Source of the DNA: Flavobacterium caseinilyticum
Lineage (GTDB): Bacteria > Bacteroidota > Bacteroidia > Flavobacteriales > Flavobacteriaceae
Reading direction: 5' to 3'
Assembly (NCBI RefSeq): GCF_004349085.1
Contig: NZ_SMFM01000006.1
Location: 124,001 to 188,000 of the forward strand
DNA: 64,000 nucleotides
How positions within the stretch are numbered: position 1 is the stretch's first letter; every line of letters begins with the position of its first letter. Shown here in pieces: positions 17,419-26,272 of this stretch. The position numbers and the translations under genes are program-made. The notes under the pieces are model-generated. The model made no database searches, had not been told where the DNA came from, and was given only the letters and a program-made list of their open reading frames with translations.

Positions 17419-17784
17419 TTATTCGTCCAGTTTTATATTTCCTCTGTCTTCCTTATTGTCAGGGTGTGAATTTGGATACCGATTTGCAGTTAGATCCGAG
17501 TTGTGATCTTTATTTTCGACCATTTTTTTAGCCAGCTCTTCAGATACATTGGCAGTATCAGAACTTAAATTCACCGGAGTGGTATCTTCATTCTGTTCTA
17601 AATTGCCTTCTATATTACGTGCTCTTTGTACAATTTTTTTATTTCCATGTGTATCAGTTTCCACTTCTGATTTTAAATGAGAGACATCAGGATTTGTATT
17701 TTTGGTCACGTTATCACCGTTAGATCCTTCGTTACTATTTTGCTTGTTGTTAGTCTTTTTTGAACTTAAATCGTTGCTTTCCAT
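17419..17784 (-). CDS. Hypothetical acidic low-complexity protein
   Basis: A 121-residue protein rich in Asn, Asp, Glu, Lys and Ser (for example SSKKTNNKQNSNEGSNGDN) with no signal peptide or membrane helix. It looks intrinsically disordered and hydrophilic, a type often linked to desiccation or general stress in flavobacteria, but no family is recognised. It has its own downstream terminator and about 170 bases to the divergent pseudouridine synthase gene, so it seems to be a single-gene unit. Confidence 0.55.
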   Translation of the reverse strand: MESNDLSSKKTNNKQNSNEGSNGDNVTKNTNPDVSHLKSEVETDTHGNKKIVQRARNIEGNLEQNEDTTPVNLSSDTANVSEELAKKMVENKDHNSDLTANRYPNSHPDNKEDRGNIKLDE

Positions 17785-17923
17785 AATCTTTAATTTTAGG
17801 TATTGGGGTAATAATTGGTATAATATTACGTATTATAAACGATCTAATTTAATTATTTAACAAAGCTTTTAGTTTGAGAGTAAATGTATGAAGACACAAT
17901 TTTAAACCCAGCAAAAACAAAAC

Positions 17924-17931
17924 TATCTTTG
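17924..17931 (+). promoter_or_regulatory. Promoter -7 element for pseudouridine synthase
   Basis: TATCTTTG, matching TAnnTTTG, is followed by GCAC and lies 23 bases before the ATG. An oligo-T block about 20 bases upstream is a degenerate -33. Confidence 0.55.
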
Positions 17932-17953
17932 CACGCATCAAAAATAATATAAA

Positions 17954-18529
17954 ATGACTCATTCTCACTTTATCATTCATAAGCCCTACGGTTATCTAAG
18001 CCAGTTTATTTATGAACTGAAACGTAAAAAAAAGCTATTGGGTGAACTGTATGATTTTCCGAAAGGAACAATGGCAATTGGCCGCCTTGACGAAGATTCC
18101 GAAGGACTTTTACTGCTAACTACAGATGGGATGATGAGCGAAATCATTAGAAGCAGAAAAGTCGACAAAGAATATTACGTACAAGTCGACGGAATTATCC
18201 ATCAGGAAGCCATTGATGAATTACAAAAAGGGGTAGAAATTGGTTTTAATGGAACCAAGTATATTACTAAACCCTGTAAAGCTTCTATGATAAATGAAGT
18301 TCCTGCTTTTGGAGCAAGAGGAAAAAAAATACGTGATGAGCGCCACGGTCCAACTTCTTGGGCATCAATAACAGTAAATGAAGGCAAGTTTCGTCAAGTT
18401 CGTAAAATGACGGCCGCTGTTGGTTTTCCTACGTTGCGTCTGGTTCGTGTCCGGATAGGAAATGTCCACCTCCATGATTTACAGGCAGGAGAAGTTAAGG
18501 AAGTAGAAAATTTTCAAACAGAATTTTAA
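17954..18529 (+). CDS. RsuA/RluE-type pseudouridine synthase
   Basis: Isomerises a uridine in rRNA to pseudouridine. The catalytic motif is GRLDEDSEGLLLLTTDG, with the invariant Asp. The N-terminus HFIIHKPYGYLSQF is the usual first strand of the catalytic domain, and no S4 domain precedes it. The C-terminus EGKFRQVRKMTAAVGFPTLRLVRVRIG closes the fold. At 191 residues it resembles RluE in domain content. It is followed by trmL after 55 bases on the same strand, so the two RNA-modification genes may be co-transcribed. The rRNA target position is not deducible. Confidence 0.9.
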   Translation: MTHSHFIIHKPYGYLSQFIYELKRKKKLLGELYDFPKGTMAIGRLDEDSEGLLLLTTDGMMSEIIRSRKVDKEYYVQVDGIIHQEAIDELQKGVEIGFNGTKYITKPCKASMINEVPAFGARGKKIRDERHGPTSWASITVNEGKFRQVRKMTAAVGFPTLRLVRVRIGNVHLHDLQAGEVKEVENFQTEF

Positions 18530-18584
18530 GGATTGGTACGAATTCTTCAATCTTTTAATTTTCAATATTTTAATAAAGAATAAT

Positions 18585-19040
18585 ATGTTAAACATCGTTT
18601 TAGTAGAACCCGAAATACCGAACAATACTGGAAATATAGGCCGATTGTGCGTAGGAACCGAAAGCCGTTTGCACCTGATACATCCTTTTGGCTTTGTAAT
18701 TAATGACAAAAATTTGAAACGTTCCGGGTTGGATTATTGGGTACACCTTGATGTAACAGAATATGAAAATGTAGCCGAATGGAGTTCTCAAATTCAAGAT
18801 AAATCAAGAGTCTTCCTAATGAGTTCGCACGCCCAAAAATCGTATTTAGAAACTGATTTTCAGGACGGAGACTGGTTGGTTTTTGGAAAAGAAAGTAAAG
18901 GTTTAAGTGAAGTTGTTTTAAACGAATTCCCTAATCACCTTACGATTCCTATGTCTTCATTGATAAGAAGTTTCAATATTGCTAATTCCGTTGCTTTCGT
19001 TATTGGTGAAGCCAAAAGACAAATTAACATTAAACGTTAA
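18585..19040 (+). CDS. trmL: tRNA (cytidine/uridine-34-2'-O)-methyltransferase
   Basis: SPOUT-class methyltransferase that 2'-O-methylates the wobble base of tRNA-Leu isoacceptors. The motifs are NIVLVEPEIPNNTGNIGRLC at the N-terminus, VFGKESKGL in the centre, and IPMSSLIRSFNIANSVAFVI forming the knotted SAM site. The last reads RSFNIANS where E. coli has RSLNLSNS. The 151-residue length is normal. Confidence 0.92.
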   Translation: MLNIVLVEPEIPNNTGNIGRLCVGTESRLHLIHPFGFVINDKNLKRSGLDYWVHLDVTEYENVAEWSSQIQDKSRVFLMSSHAQKSYLETDFQDGDWLVFGKESKGLSEVVLNEFPNHLTIPMSSLIRSFNIANSVAFVIGEAKRQINIKR

Positions 19041-19089
19041 TTTGAAAAGTTAGAGGTGGCTAAAGCATTTTTCTTTGAAGTAAATTTTA

Positions 19090-19097
19090 TATATTTG
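19090..19097 (+). promoter_or_regulatory. Possible -7 element for the methyltransferase gene
   Basis: TATATTTG matches TAnnTTTG and lies 52 bases before the ATG. A TTTG occurs upstream but at a non-standard 12-base spacing. Confidence 0.4.
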
Positions 19098-19149
19098 AGT
19101 AGAACATAAACTGGCTTAACCCTGTTTTTCTGCCTTTAAATTTACTTTT

Positions 19150-20757
19150 ATGATAGACAAAGTTCTTCTTAGAAATACCATTTTTAGACATTTAGATGGC
19201 TTGGTTATTGCGCCGGTCGCTTTTTCTTTGCATAAAAACGGAATTCTTTCTTATATACTTGATAAGAGAGAAGTGACTCTGGAAGAACTAATTTTATATT
19301 TTAAAGCCAACGAAGGATACCTGAATGTGGGTTTACGCGCTTTGTGTTCTCAAGGATTCCTGGATTATGATATCAATAATAGTACTGATGTGATTAAATT
19401 TAGTACTAACGATAAAAGCGAACTCGCTTTTTCGATGTTTCATTTATACGAAGATGTGATCAATTTATTGCATTTTTCAATGCAATTTCACCCTCGATTA
19501 TTCGAAGATGCACCTTTTGAAATGCTGCGCGTTATTTTCGAAAAATATAAAAAAAATTATGCAATTCCTTTTGCGAATGATCTACTGACGAATAGTATCC
19601 AACATCAGATTTTGATGCATATCGAAGGATGTTTGGTAGGGCCAACATTAGTTCGTCTTGGAATGAGTGGTATGTTCCACAAATATTTTATGGAGATTTC
19701 CTTCCGTCCCGAAGAATTTCATAAGTCCCCCGAAAATTTTAAAATAATACTCAATTTCTTTGCTCATTTAGGTTGGTTTACTGAAAAAAAAGGAAATTAT
19801 CAATTTACGGAAACGGGATTATTTTTTGCAAAAAGAGCCTCTGCGTATGGAGTGACAGTTTCCTATTTGCCTACTTTCAGTAAAATGGATGAACTGCTTT
19901 TTGGTAATCCAAATGTACTGCGAACGATTGCTGAAGGGGAAGAAGAGATTCATGTAGACAGAGAAATGAATGTGTGGGGAAGCGGAGGCGCACACGATAC
20001 TTACTTTAAAGTGGTAGATGAAATTATCATAAAATTATTTAATCTGCCTATTGAAGACCAGCCCAAAGGTATCTTGGATATGGGTTGTGGCAATGGTGCA
20101 TTTATAGAGCATATTTATAATCTAATAGAAAGACAAACTCTACGCGGAAAAATGCTGGATGACTATCCTTTATTTCTTGTTGGCGCCGATTATAATCAAG
20201 CGGCTTTGAAAGTAACGCGAGCCAATTTAACTAAAGCCGATATTTGGGCCAAAGTAATTTGGGGAGATATTGGTCGCCCCGATTTATTAGCCAATGATTT
20301 ATTAGAAAATTATAACATTGATTTGAAAGATTTATTGAATGTGAGAACCTTTCTAGATCACAATCGTATTTGGGAAATACCAAAAGCGTGTAACAAAGAC
20401 AGAGTGAGTCAGTCAACAGGAGCTTTTGCGCATAGAGGAGAGCGAATCAGAAATAATCTGGTTGAAGATAATTTGTTAGAACATTTCAATAAATGGTCGC
20501 CATATGTTCGCAAATTTGGGTTGCTAATGATTGAATTGCATACGATTGCTCCCACTTTGACTGCCGCTAATTTAGGAAAAACCGCCGCTACTGCGTATGA
20601 CGCCACGCATGGTTTTTCAGACCAATATATAGTAGAAATTCCGGTTTTGCACAAAATAGCTGCTGAAGCGGGATTGTTTCCGGATGCTAATTTCTTCAGG
20701 AGATTCCCAGACGCGGATATTGCTACGGTAAGTATTAATTTGTTGAAAGGAATTTGA
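19150..20757 (+). CDS. Class I SAM-dependent methyltransferase (large, two-domain)
   Basis: A 535-residue protein. The first 300 residues are helical and contain repeated winged-helix-like stretches (GILSYILDKREVTLEELILYF; KGNYQFTETGLFFAKRA). The second part is a Rossmann methyltransferase with GILDMGCGNGAFIEHIYN near residue 308 and VGADYNQAALKVTRANL as motif II. The layout recalls methyltransferases associated with polyketide or aprA-type pathways, but there are no biosynthetic genes around it. Substrate unknown. It converges on the B12 ABC operon. Confidence 0.75.
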   Translation: MIDKVLLRNTIFRHLDGLVIAPVAFSLHKNGILSYILDKREVTLEELILYFKANEGYLNVGLRALCSQGFLDYDINNSTDVIKFSTNDKSELAFSMFHLYEDVINLLHFSMQFHPRLFEDAPFEMLRVIFEKYKKNYAIPFANDLLTNSIQHQILMHIEGCLVGPTLVRLGMSGMFHKYFMEISFRPEEFHKSPENFKIILNFFAHLGWFTEKKGNYQFTETGLFFAKRASAYGVTVSYLPTFSKMDELLFGNPNVLRTIAEGEEEIHVDREMNVWGSGGAHDTYFKVVDEIIIKLFNLPIEDQPKGILDMGCGNGAFIEHIYNLIERQTLRGKMLDDYPLFLVGADYNQAALKVTRANLTKADIWAKVIWGDIGRPDLLANDLLENYNIDLKDLLNVRTFLDHNRIWEIPKACNKDRVSQSTGAFAHRGERIRNNLVEDNLLEHFNKWSPYVRKFGLLMIELHTIAPTLTAANLGKTAATAYDATHGFSDQYIVEIPVLHKIAAEAGLFPDANFFRRFPDADIATVSINLLKGI

Positions 20758-20835
20758 TGAGTATTCGGTATTAAGTCGCAGTTTTTGTAAATTAGTATTT
20801 AAAAATGTGCGTCTCAGCACCTTCTTGGCAAAAAA

Positions 20836-21618
20836 TTAAACAATCATAAATTTTCCTTTTTCAGCGTCAAAAATAATATGTTCATCTTTGAATAAAGTAT
20901 TAAAACTGCCTTTTGAAATAAAATTACAGGGTTGGTCTTGTTGAACAGTTTCAGGCGTCATAATGATCATTTCGTCACTCAATTGAATCGCCATTTCAAT
21001 ATCGTGAGTGGAAAATAAAATGCATTTTCCGGTTTCGTGCGTCAGCGTTTTTAGTAATTTGAAAAGTCCCACTTTGTGCAGTAAATCTAAGTGGGTTGTG
21101 GGTTCATCAAGAATAATAAGTGGCGTATCTTGTGCCAGAGCGCGCGCAACCAAAACTTTTTGTAATTGTCCGTCGCTGATTTCGTAATGTTTTTTGGCAG
21201 CTAAATGACTGATTTGAGTCAGTTGCATCGCTTCATTTACTTTTACAATGTCAACATCAGTTAATTTTCCAATCCAATTGGTGTAAGGCTGTCTTCCTAA
21301 AGCAATGAGTTCAAAAACAGTCAAGTTGCTTGGAGGTAATTTTTCGGTGAGAACCACACTTAGGTTTTGTGCCAAGGTCAAAGCGTTTATTTCATGAATG
21401 TTTTGGCCATTGAGTAAAACACTTCCTGAAATTGTTTTTTGAATACCCGTTATCGTTCGTAAAAGCGTCGATTTTCCAATTCCGTTGGCGCCAATTAAAG
21501 CAATGAGTTTTCCTTTTTCTAAACACAAATCAATGTTCGAAGCAACAATGGTATTTTCTTTTTTATGAGAATAACCAATGCTGATTTGTGAAGCCTGTAA
21601 GATGATTTTATTTTCCAT
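20836..21618 (-). CDS. btuD: ABC transporter ATP-binding protein (B12/iron-chelate class)
   Basis: ATPase of an importer of the FecE/BtuD class. Walker A GANGIGKST (43-51), Walker B IILDEPTTHLDL (168-179) and the H-loop FSTHD are present. The signature, normally LSGGQ, reads ISDGQ (147-151). Its ATG shares one base with the permease stop (TAATG). B12 is the likely substrate because the divergent receptor gene is under a cobalamin riboswitch; iron-siderophore transport is the alternative. Confidence 0.82.
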   Translation of the reverse strand: MENKIILQASQISIGYSHKKENTIVASNIDLCLEKGKLIALIGANGIGKSTLLRTITGIQKTISGSVLLNGQNIHEINALTLAQNLSVVLTEKLPPSNLTVFELIALGRQPYTNWIGKLTDVDIVKVNEAMQLTQISHLAAKKHYEISDGQLQKVLVARALAQDTPLIILDEPTTHLDLLHKVGLFKLLKTLTHETGKCILFSTHDIEMAIQLSDEMIIMTPETVQQDQPCNFISKGSFNTLFKDEHIIFDAEKGKFMIV

Positions 21619-22649
21619 TATCCCATCATTTTGCGTTTCCTAATTAGTAACCAAATGACAATCGGTGCGCCAAAAATAGAGGTCACAGCATTGATTGGTA
21701 AGGTAATGTCGCTACCCGGCATTTGCGAAATACTGTCGCAAATGAGCATGATAATAGCCCCAAAAAGTATCGTACTCCAGAATAAAATAGTGTGATTACT
21801 CGTCTGAAAAACCAGTTTTGCAATATGAGGAACTGCTAATCCAATAAAAGCAATTGGACCCGCAAAAGCGGTAATGCTTCCGGCTAAAATACTGGTAGCA
21901 AAAATGATAATCAGTCTTGATTTTTTATAATTTAAACCCAAACTTTTGGCATAATTTTCTCCCAGAAGTAATGAATTCAAGGGCTTGATACTGAACAAAC
22001 TGAGCAGTAATCCAATCGCTACGCAGATGGACAAAAGTGAAATGGAGCTCCAGGATAAATTGCCAAGATTTCCGAGTGACCAGAATGTGAATTTCTGTAA
22101 CTGTTCGGCAGTGCTGAAATACGTTAGCGTTCCAACAATGGCGCTGGTTAAACTCCCAAACATAAGACCTACAATTAAGATGGCCATAGTATCCCGTAAT
22201 CGATGAGATACTGCCAATACAGCCAGTAAAACAGTGAAACTTCCTAAACTGGAGGCCAAAATAATTCCATAAGAAGAAAGTAAAAGTGTCGCTAGGAATT
22301 GCGGTAACAGCGTTGCGCCTAAAATGACTGTGGCAACGCCTAAACTCGCACCGGAACTTAATCCCAGAACGTAAGGTCCTGCCAGCGGATTTCGAAACAG
22401 TGTTTGCATTAATAAGCCGCTTATGGATAATCCCATTCCAACAAGAATAGCAGCAATAGCTTTGGGTAAGCGATAATTGAGAATGATATATTCCCAGGTT
22501 TCTTTGCTGGCACTTTGCCCAGTTAAGCTATTAAAAACTTCTTTCACAGGAATGGAAACAGAACCTAAACTGATATTTATGACAAACAAAAACAGCATCC
22601 CGATGGTCAGGATGATGAAAAGAACTGTATTTCGGTTAGTTTTAGTCAA
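21618..22649 (-). CDS. btuC: FecCD-type ABC transporter permease
   Basis: A 343-residue membrane permease with about nine to ten hydrophobic helices. Family motifs are RLPKAIAAILVGMGLSISGL, NPLAGPYVLGLSSGASLG and GPIAFIGLAVPHIAKLV. It forms the channel for the substrate delivered by the binding protein encoded immediately upstream. The start is a TTG one base after the binding-protein stop; a later ATG (residue 17, MLFLFVIN) would clip the first helix. Substrate assignment to cobalamin rests on context. Confidence 0.83.
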   Translation of the reverse strand: MTKTNRNTVLFIILTIGMLFLFVINISLGSVSIPVKEVFNSLTGQSASKETWEYIILNYRLPKAIAAILVGMGLSISGLLMQTLFRNPLAGPYVLGLSSGASLGVATVILGATLLPQFLATLLLSSYGIILASSLGSFTVLLAVLAVSHRLRDTMAILIVGLMFGSLTSAIVGTLTYFSTAEQLQKFTFWSLGNLGNLSWSSISLLSICVAIGLLLSLFSIKPLNSLLLGENYAKSLGLNYKKSRLIIIFATSILAGSITAFAGPIAFIGLAVPHIAKLVFQTSNHTILFWSTILFGAIIMLICDSISQMPGSDITLPINAVTSIFGAPIVIWLLIRKRKMMG

Positions 22650-22650
22650 T

Positions 22651-23793
22651 TTATTCTAATTTCTGAAAGAAAAAAAGTTTATGATTTGGCAACAATTCAG
22701 GATGAAAAATTGTAATCAAATCTTTCAATACCCAATCGGGTCGGGTAGGAGACCATTCAAAATATAGAATACCACCTTTAGCTCCTTTATTGATGCCGTA
22801 CGAATATACTTTTTTATTTTTAAAAGAGGCAAATTCACTGTAATGCGGATTGCTCTCACTCATTTGTTTTAACGAAGAAAAATCCCCTGGAGCAATCCAA
22901 TATTCGGCATCTTGCGCTATTTCTAGAATTTTTTCAAAAGGCAATGGCAAACTGCCGGTTCCCTTCGTGTCAGCCCATAAATAATTTGAATGAGCGTCTT
23001 TTAGAAATAATGCTGCCCAACTGTCGCCTTGCGGAACGTACCATTGATCCTGAAACATGGCACCGCTCAAAACGTTAGGTTTTGATGTTGCTTTTTTAGC
23101 TAAAGCCAAAGTGTTTGTGTATTCTTTTTCGATTTCAGAAAAAATAGTATTTGCCTTGGAATCCAATCCGTACAATGCTCCAAAAAACTTAATCCATTCT
23201 GCTTTTCCAAGCGGGGATTGTTCCGTCCAGTCGCCGTTTATCATCACTTTTAATCCGCTTTTTTGAAGATTATCAAGCGTTGGATTGCTGTTGTTCAAAC
23301 CAAAACTTACGATCACATCGGGAGCCATTTCGATTAAAACCTCGGTATTTAGAGTTTCATTCGTTCCTACTTCTCTAACTTTTCCGGAATCAATGCGTTT
23401 TCTGGTTTTTTCGGAGGAAATATAATCGGTGTTTGGGAAACCAACTAAAGTATTTTCGACGCCTAACATTTCAAGTGCCGGAATATGCGTGGTTGAGGTT
23501 ACAACAATCGATTTTATAGGAATTGGAATAATGGAAAATTGCTTTAAACTGTCTGGAATGATTCCGTTTTTTTCTTGTAAAACGTAAGTGAAATTTTCTT
23601 TGGCTTCAGGCCAAGGGCTTGTTATTGTAACGATTGAATAACCTTCGTATTTGTAAATTTTCAATCCTTTAGCATATTGAACTTGGTTTTTTTGTGAAGC
23701 AATTTGCGTAACAGAAGTTTCATTATTTTGCTTGCATCCGGTGAAAAAAATGACAAATAAAAAGGATATGAATTTAAAAAAAATGGTTTTCAT
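22651..23793 (-). CDS. btuF: ABC transporter substrate-binding lipoprotein (BtuF-like)
   Basis: A 380-residue lipoprotein: the signal ends FFTGCKQN with the lipid-anchored C20. The mature part is the helical-backbone binding protein of the FecB/BtuF class, with SIIPIPIKSIVVTSTTHIPALE, TEVLIEMAPDVIVSFG and LPFEKILEIAQDAEYWIAPG. It is the first gene of the btuFCD operon and has its own promoter, but no riboswitch. In Bacteroidota such lipoproteins are likely at the outer leaflet of the inner membrane. Confidence 0.83.
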   Translation of the reverse strand: MKTIFFKFISFLFVIFFTGCKQNNETSVTQIASQKNQVQYAKGLKIYKYEGYSIVTITSPWPEAKENFTYVLQEKNGIIPDSLKQFSIIPIPIKSIVVTSTTHIPALEMLGVENTLVGFPNTDYISSEKTRKRIDSGKVREVGTNETLNTEVLIEMAPDVIVSFGLNNSNPTLDNLQKSGLKVMINGDWTEQSPLGKAEWIKFFGALYGLDSKANTIFSEIEKEYTNTLALAKKATSKPNVLSGAMFQDQWYVPQGDSWAALFLKDAHSNYLWADTKGTGSLPLPFEKILEIAQDAEYWIAPGDFSSLKQMSESNPHYSEFASFKNKKVYSYGINKGAKGGILYFEWSPTRPDWVLKDLITIFHPELLPNHKLFFFQKLE

Positions 23794-23813
23794 AAAATGG
23801 TTTTCAAGAAGTG

Positions 23814-23821
23814 CAAAGGTA
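23814..23821 (-). promoter_or_regulatory. Promoter -7 element for btuF
   Basis: On the minus strand this reads TACCTTTG (TAnnTTTG), 20 bases before the ATG, with TTTG 21 bases upstream (23843-23846). Confidence 0.55.
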
Positions 23822-23873
23822 TATTTAATCCTTTTTAAAAATCAAATTTTATTTTTTATTCCAATCATAAAGC

Positions 23874-23881
23874 TATATTTG
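23874..23881 (+). promoter_or_regulatory. Promoter -7 element ahead of the cobalamin riboswitch
   Basis: TATATTTGCAC matches the Bacteroidota -7 motif and lies just before the start of the riboswitch leader, so the whole aptamer would be transcribed. Confidence 0.55.
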
Positions 23882-23891
23882 CACCAGTATT

Positions 23892-24200
23892 GAGGTTGCT
23901 GTTTTGTTTTTTCAAACCGGCATTAAAAGGGAAGAGAGTGATTGAAGATTGTTGATTAACGATTTTTGATTTCAGATTTAAAATCTGCAATCAATTTTCA
24001 TAAATCCAGATTCAAAAATCTCACGCTGTACCCGCAACTGTAAGCTATTAAGCTTGTTGTTATCTACAAAACCACTGTTCGTCAAGGCGAATGGGAAGGT
24101 AAACAACAAGACGCAAGCCAGGAGACCTGCCTATTACATCGAGTATCAAACTTTCGGGAAAAAAGGTTTGGGTATGGGTAATTCTATGCTTTTCTCCCCA
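23892..24200 (+). promoter_or_regulatory. Cobalamin riboswitch
   Basis: The leader of the TonB receptor gene contains the conserved parts in order: AACCGGCATTAAAAGGGAA, then CTGTACCCGCAACTGTAA (24026-24043), then the B12 box AGCCAGGAGACCTGCC (24116-24131). The aptamer ends near 24140. A possible expression platform follows, with a CAAACTTT/AAGGTTTG hairpin before the receptor start. Adenosylcobalamin binding is expected to reduce receptor expression. Boundaries are approximate. Confidence 0.93.
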
Positions 24201-24248
24201 TTTTTAGTCATGTAACAGAAAATTGCTGTTACAAAATGTTTAATTAAA

Positions 24249-26204
24249 ATGAACAAAAAAATCGTTCGTATTAGTGCGTTATGCGTACTAATGACAAGCT
24301 GTGCTTTTGCGCAACAAAATCAAACTTTCTCTTCTGAAGATGAATTGAAAGAAGTGGTAGTTTCCGACTCTAAATTTGCTTTGGCAAAAGAAAAATCAGG
24401 AAAAGTAATCACTAAAATTACTGCTGAGGATTTGAAAAACAAAGCCGGACAAACCCTTGCAAATGTCTTAAGTTCCGTTGCAGGTTTAGAAATCAACGGA
24501 AACCAAAGCGCCGCCGGAAAAAATTTAGGGTACTACATTCGGGGTGGAAAAAACAATCAAGTGTTGATTCTTATTGATGGAATTCCGGTAAATGATGCTT
24601 CGGGAATTAGTTTTGAGTATGATTTGCGTTTGCTTCCGGTGGAGCAGGTGGAAAGCGTTGAAATCATGAAAGGCGCTGCGAGTACTTTGTATGGTTCAGG
24701 TGCTGCAACCGGCGTAATTAGCATTACTTTAAAAAAATCAGGCAAGAAAGCTATTGAAGGTAATGCGTATGTAAATGTGGGAACCAATAATACTGCAAAT
24801 ACAAACAAAACCAGCGCGCAAAATTTTAATCAAGGCTTTTCGGTGAACGGAAATGCAAATAAAGTAAATTATTTTGCTTCTTTAAACAGCACTGAAATTA
24901 GCGGAATGTCACAGATTGCTCCCGTAAATCCAGCAGACAATTATGAAGAAGATCGTTTTTCCAGAATTAATTATTTGGCAAAGTTAGGGTATAAAGCAAC
25001 GGATAAATTGACATTGGATTTCTTTGGAAATTATGACAAAATCAACAACGATTACGATGCTTCGTTTGATAATACCGGGACAAATGACACCGATTTAAAT
25101 TCAACTGAATCAGAACAATTTCGTTTTGGCTTTTTACCAAAATACAAATATTCTAAAGGTGAATTTGTTTTGAATTCCAGCTTTAACAAAATTGTACGAA
25201 CGTATGATGATTTCGATTTCTATTCGAATAAACCCGGATTTTCGCAATATGAATCTCGAAGTGTCAACGTTGATGCTTTTAATAAATATGAATTTTCAGA
25301 ATCTTTCTTTCTTGTTGCCGGAGCACAATATCAGTTTCATGATATGAATAGTGTCACTCCTTTTGGCGGAAATTTGAAAGAAGCGACTAAATTTAATATG
25401 ATTGATCCATATATTACCGGTATTTTTACTACGGATTTTGGGTTTAATTTGAATGTTGGTACGCGATTAAATATCCACAGTCAGTATGGAAATCAATTGG
25501 TGTACAATGTGAATCCTTCGTTTGATTTTAAATCGGTTCCATTGAAGATTTTAGCATCCTACAGCACTGCTTTTGTAACGCCAAGTTTGTACCAATTGTA
25601 TTCTGAATATGGAAATGAGGATTTGACACCGGAAAAAAACAGGACTGTAGAAGCAGGTTTTGAAACACATTTTTTAGAAAAAAAAATCAAACTGAATGCA
25701 GTTGCTTTTTACCGTGAGCAAACTAATTTCATCGGATTTTATTTCAATCCGGTAACTTTCGATTCGAACTACATTAATATAGATGGAATGAATAAAGCAA
25801 AAGGAGTAGAAACCGAATTCTCTTTTGCCTTGAGCGAAAAAATTAACTGGAATTCAAACTATACTTTTACGCAAGTGGATAAAGCGCTGGATCGATTGAT
25901 TCCAAAACATAAAGTGAATTCAGCTTTGGATTTTCAAATCAATGACAGATTGTTTTTTAATGTAGATTATCAATATGTGGACAGCAGGAATGATGCTTTT
26001 TTTGACGGAGCTACTTTTGCGACGCAGAATATTGTTTTAGACTCCTATCAATTAGTAAACTCGTCAGTTCGTTATGAATTGATGAAAAATAGGTTGTCGA
26101 TTTTTGGAGCAGTCAGCAATATTTTGAACGCTGATTTTGTTGAAAATGTGGGCTATAATACCTTGGGAAGAAATTTTAAATTGGGTATGAATATCAAGTT
26201 GTAA
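24249..26204 (+). CDS. btuB: TonB-dependent cobalamin receptor (BtuB-like)
   Basis: Outer-membrane receptor of 651 residues. A signal peptide ends around CAFAQ, then a TonB-box-like ELKEVVVSDSKFA. The plug domain follows with ANVLSSVAGLEINGN, GYYIRGGKNNQVLILIDGIP and VESVEIMKGAASTLYGSGAA. The rest is a beta barrel ending in LGRNFKLGMNIKL with the typical aromatic/hydrophobic last strand. It lacks the carboxypeptidase-like N-terminal domain of SusC-type receptors. Control by the cobalamin riboswitch identifies the substrate. It is a single-gene unit with a strong terminator and sits opposite btuFCD. Confidence 0.92.
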   Translation: MNKKIVRISALCVLMTSCAFAQQNQTFSSEDELKEVVVSDSKFALAKEKSGKVITKITAEDLKNKAGQTLANVLSSVAGLEINGNQSAAGKNLGYYIRGGKNNQVLILIDGIPVNDASGISFEYDLRLLPVEQVESVEIMKGAASTLYGSGAATGVISITLKKSGKKAIEGNAYVNVGTNNTANTNKTSAQNFNQGFSVNGNANKVNYFASLNSTEISGMSQIAPVNPADNYEEDRFSRINYLAKLGYKATDKLTLDFFGNYDKINNDYDASFDNTGTNDTDLNSTESEQFRFGFLPKYKYSKGEFVLNSSFNKIVRTYDDFDFYSNKPGFSQYESRSVNVDAFNKYEFSESFFLVAGAQYQFHDMNSVTPFGGNLKEATKFNMIDPYITGIFTTDFGFNLNVGTRLNIHSQYGNQLVYNVNPSFDFKSVPLKILASYSTAFVTPSLYQLYSEYGNEDLTPEKNRTVEAGFETHFLEKKIKLNAVAFYREQTNFIGFYFNPVTFDSNYINIDGMNKAKGVETEFSFALSEKINWNSNYTFTQVDKALDRLIPKHKVNSALDFQINDRLFFNVDYQYVDSRNDAFFDGATFATQNIVLDSYQLVNSSVRYELMKNRLSIFGAVSNILNADFVENVGYNTLGRNFKLGMNIKL

Positions 26205-26223
26205 TTCGGAATTTTTGTAAACA

Positions 26224-26258
26224 GAAAAAGGCTTTCAGTGATGAAAGCCTTTTTTTAT
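26224..26258. terminator. Bidirectional terminator
   Basis: Perfect stem AAAAAGGCTTTCA / TGAAAGCCTTTTT with a GTGA loop, lying between the convergent receptor and S41 protease genes. Confidence 0.85.
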
Positions 26259-26272
26259 TTGTAACTGTATTT

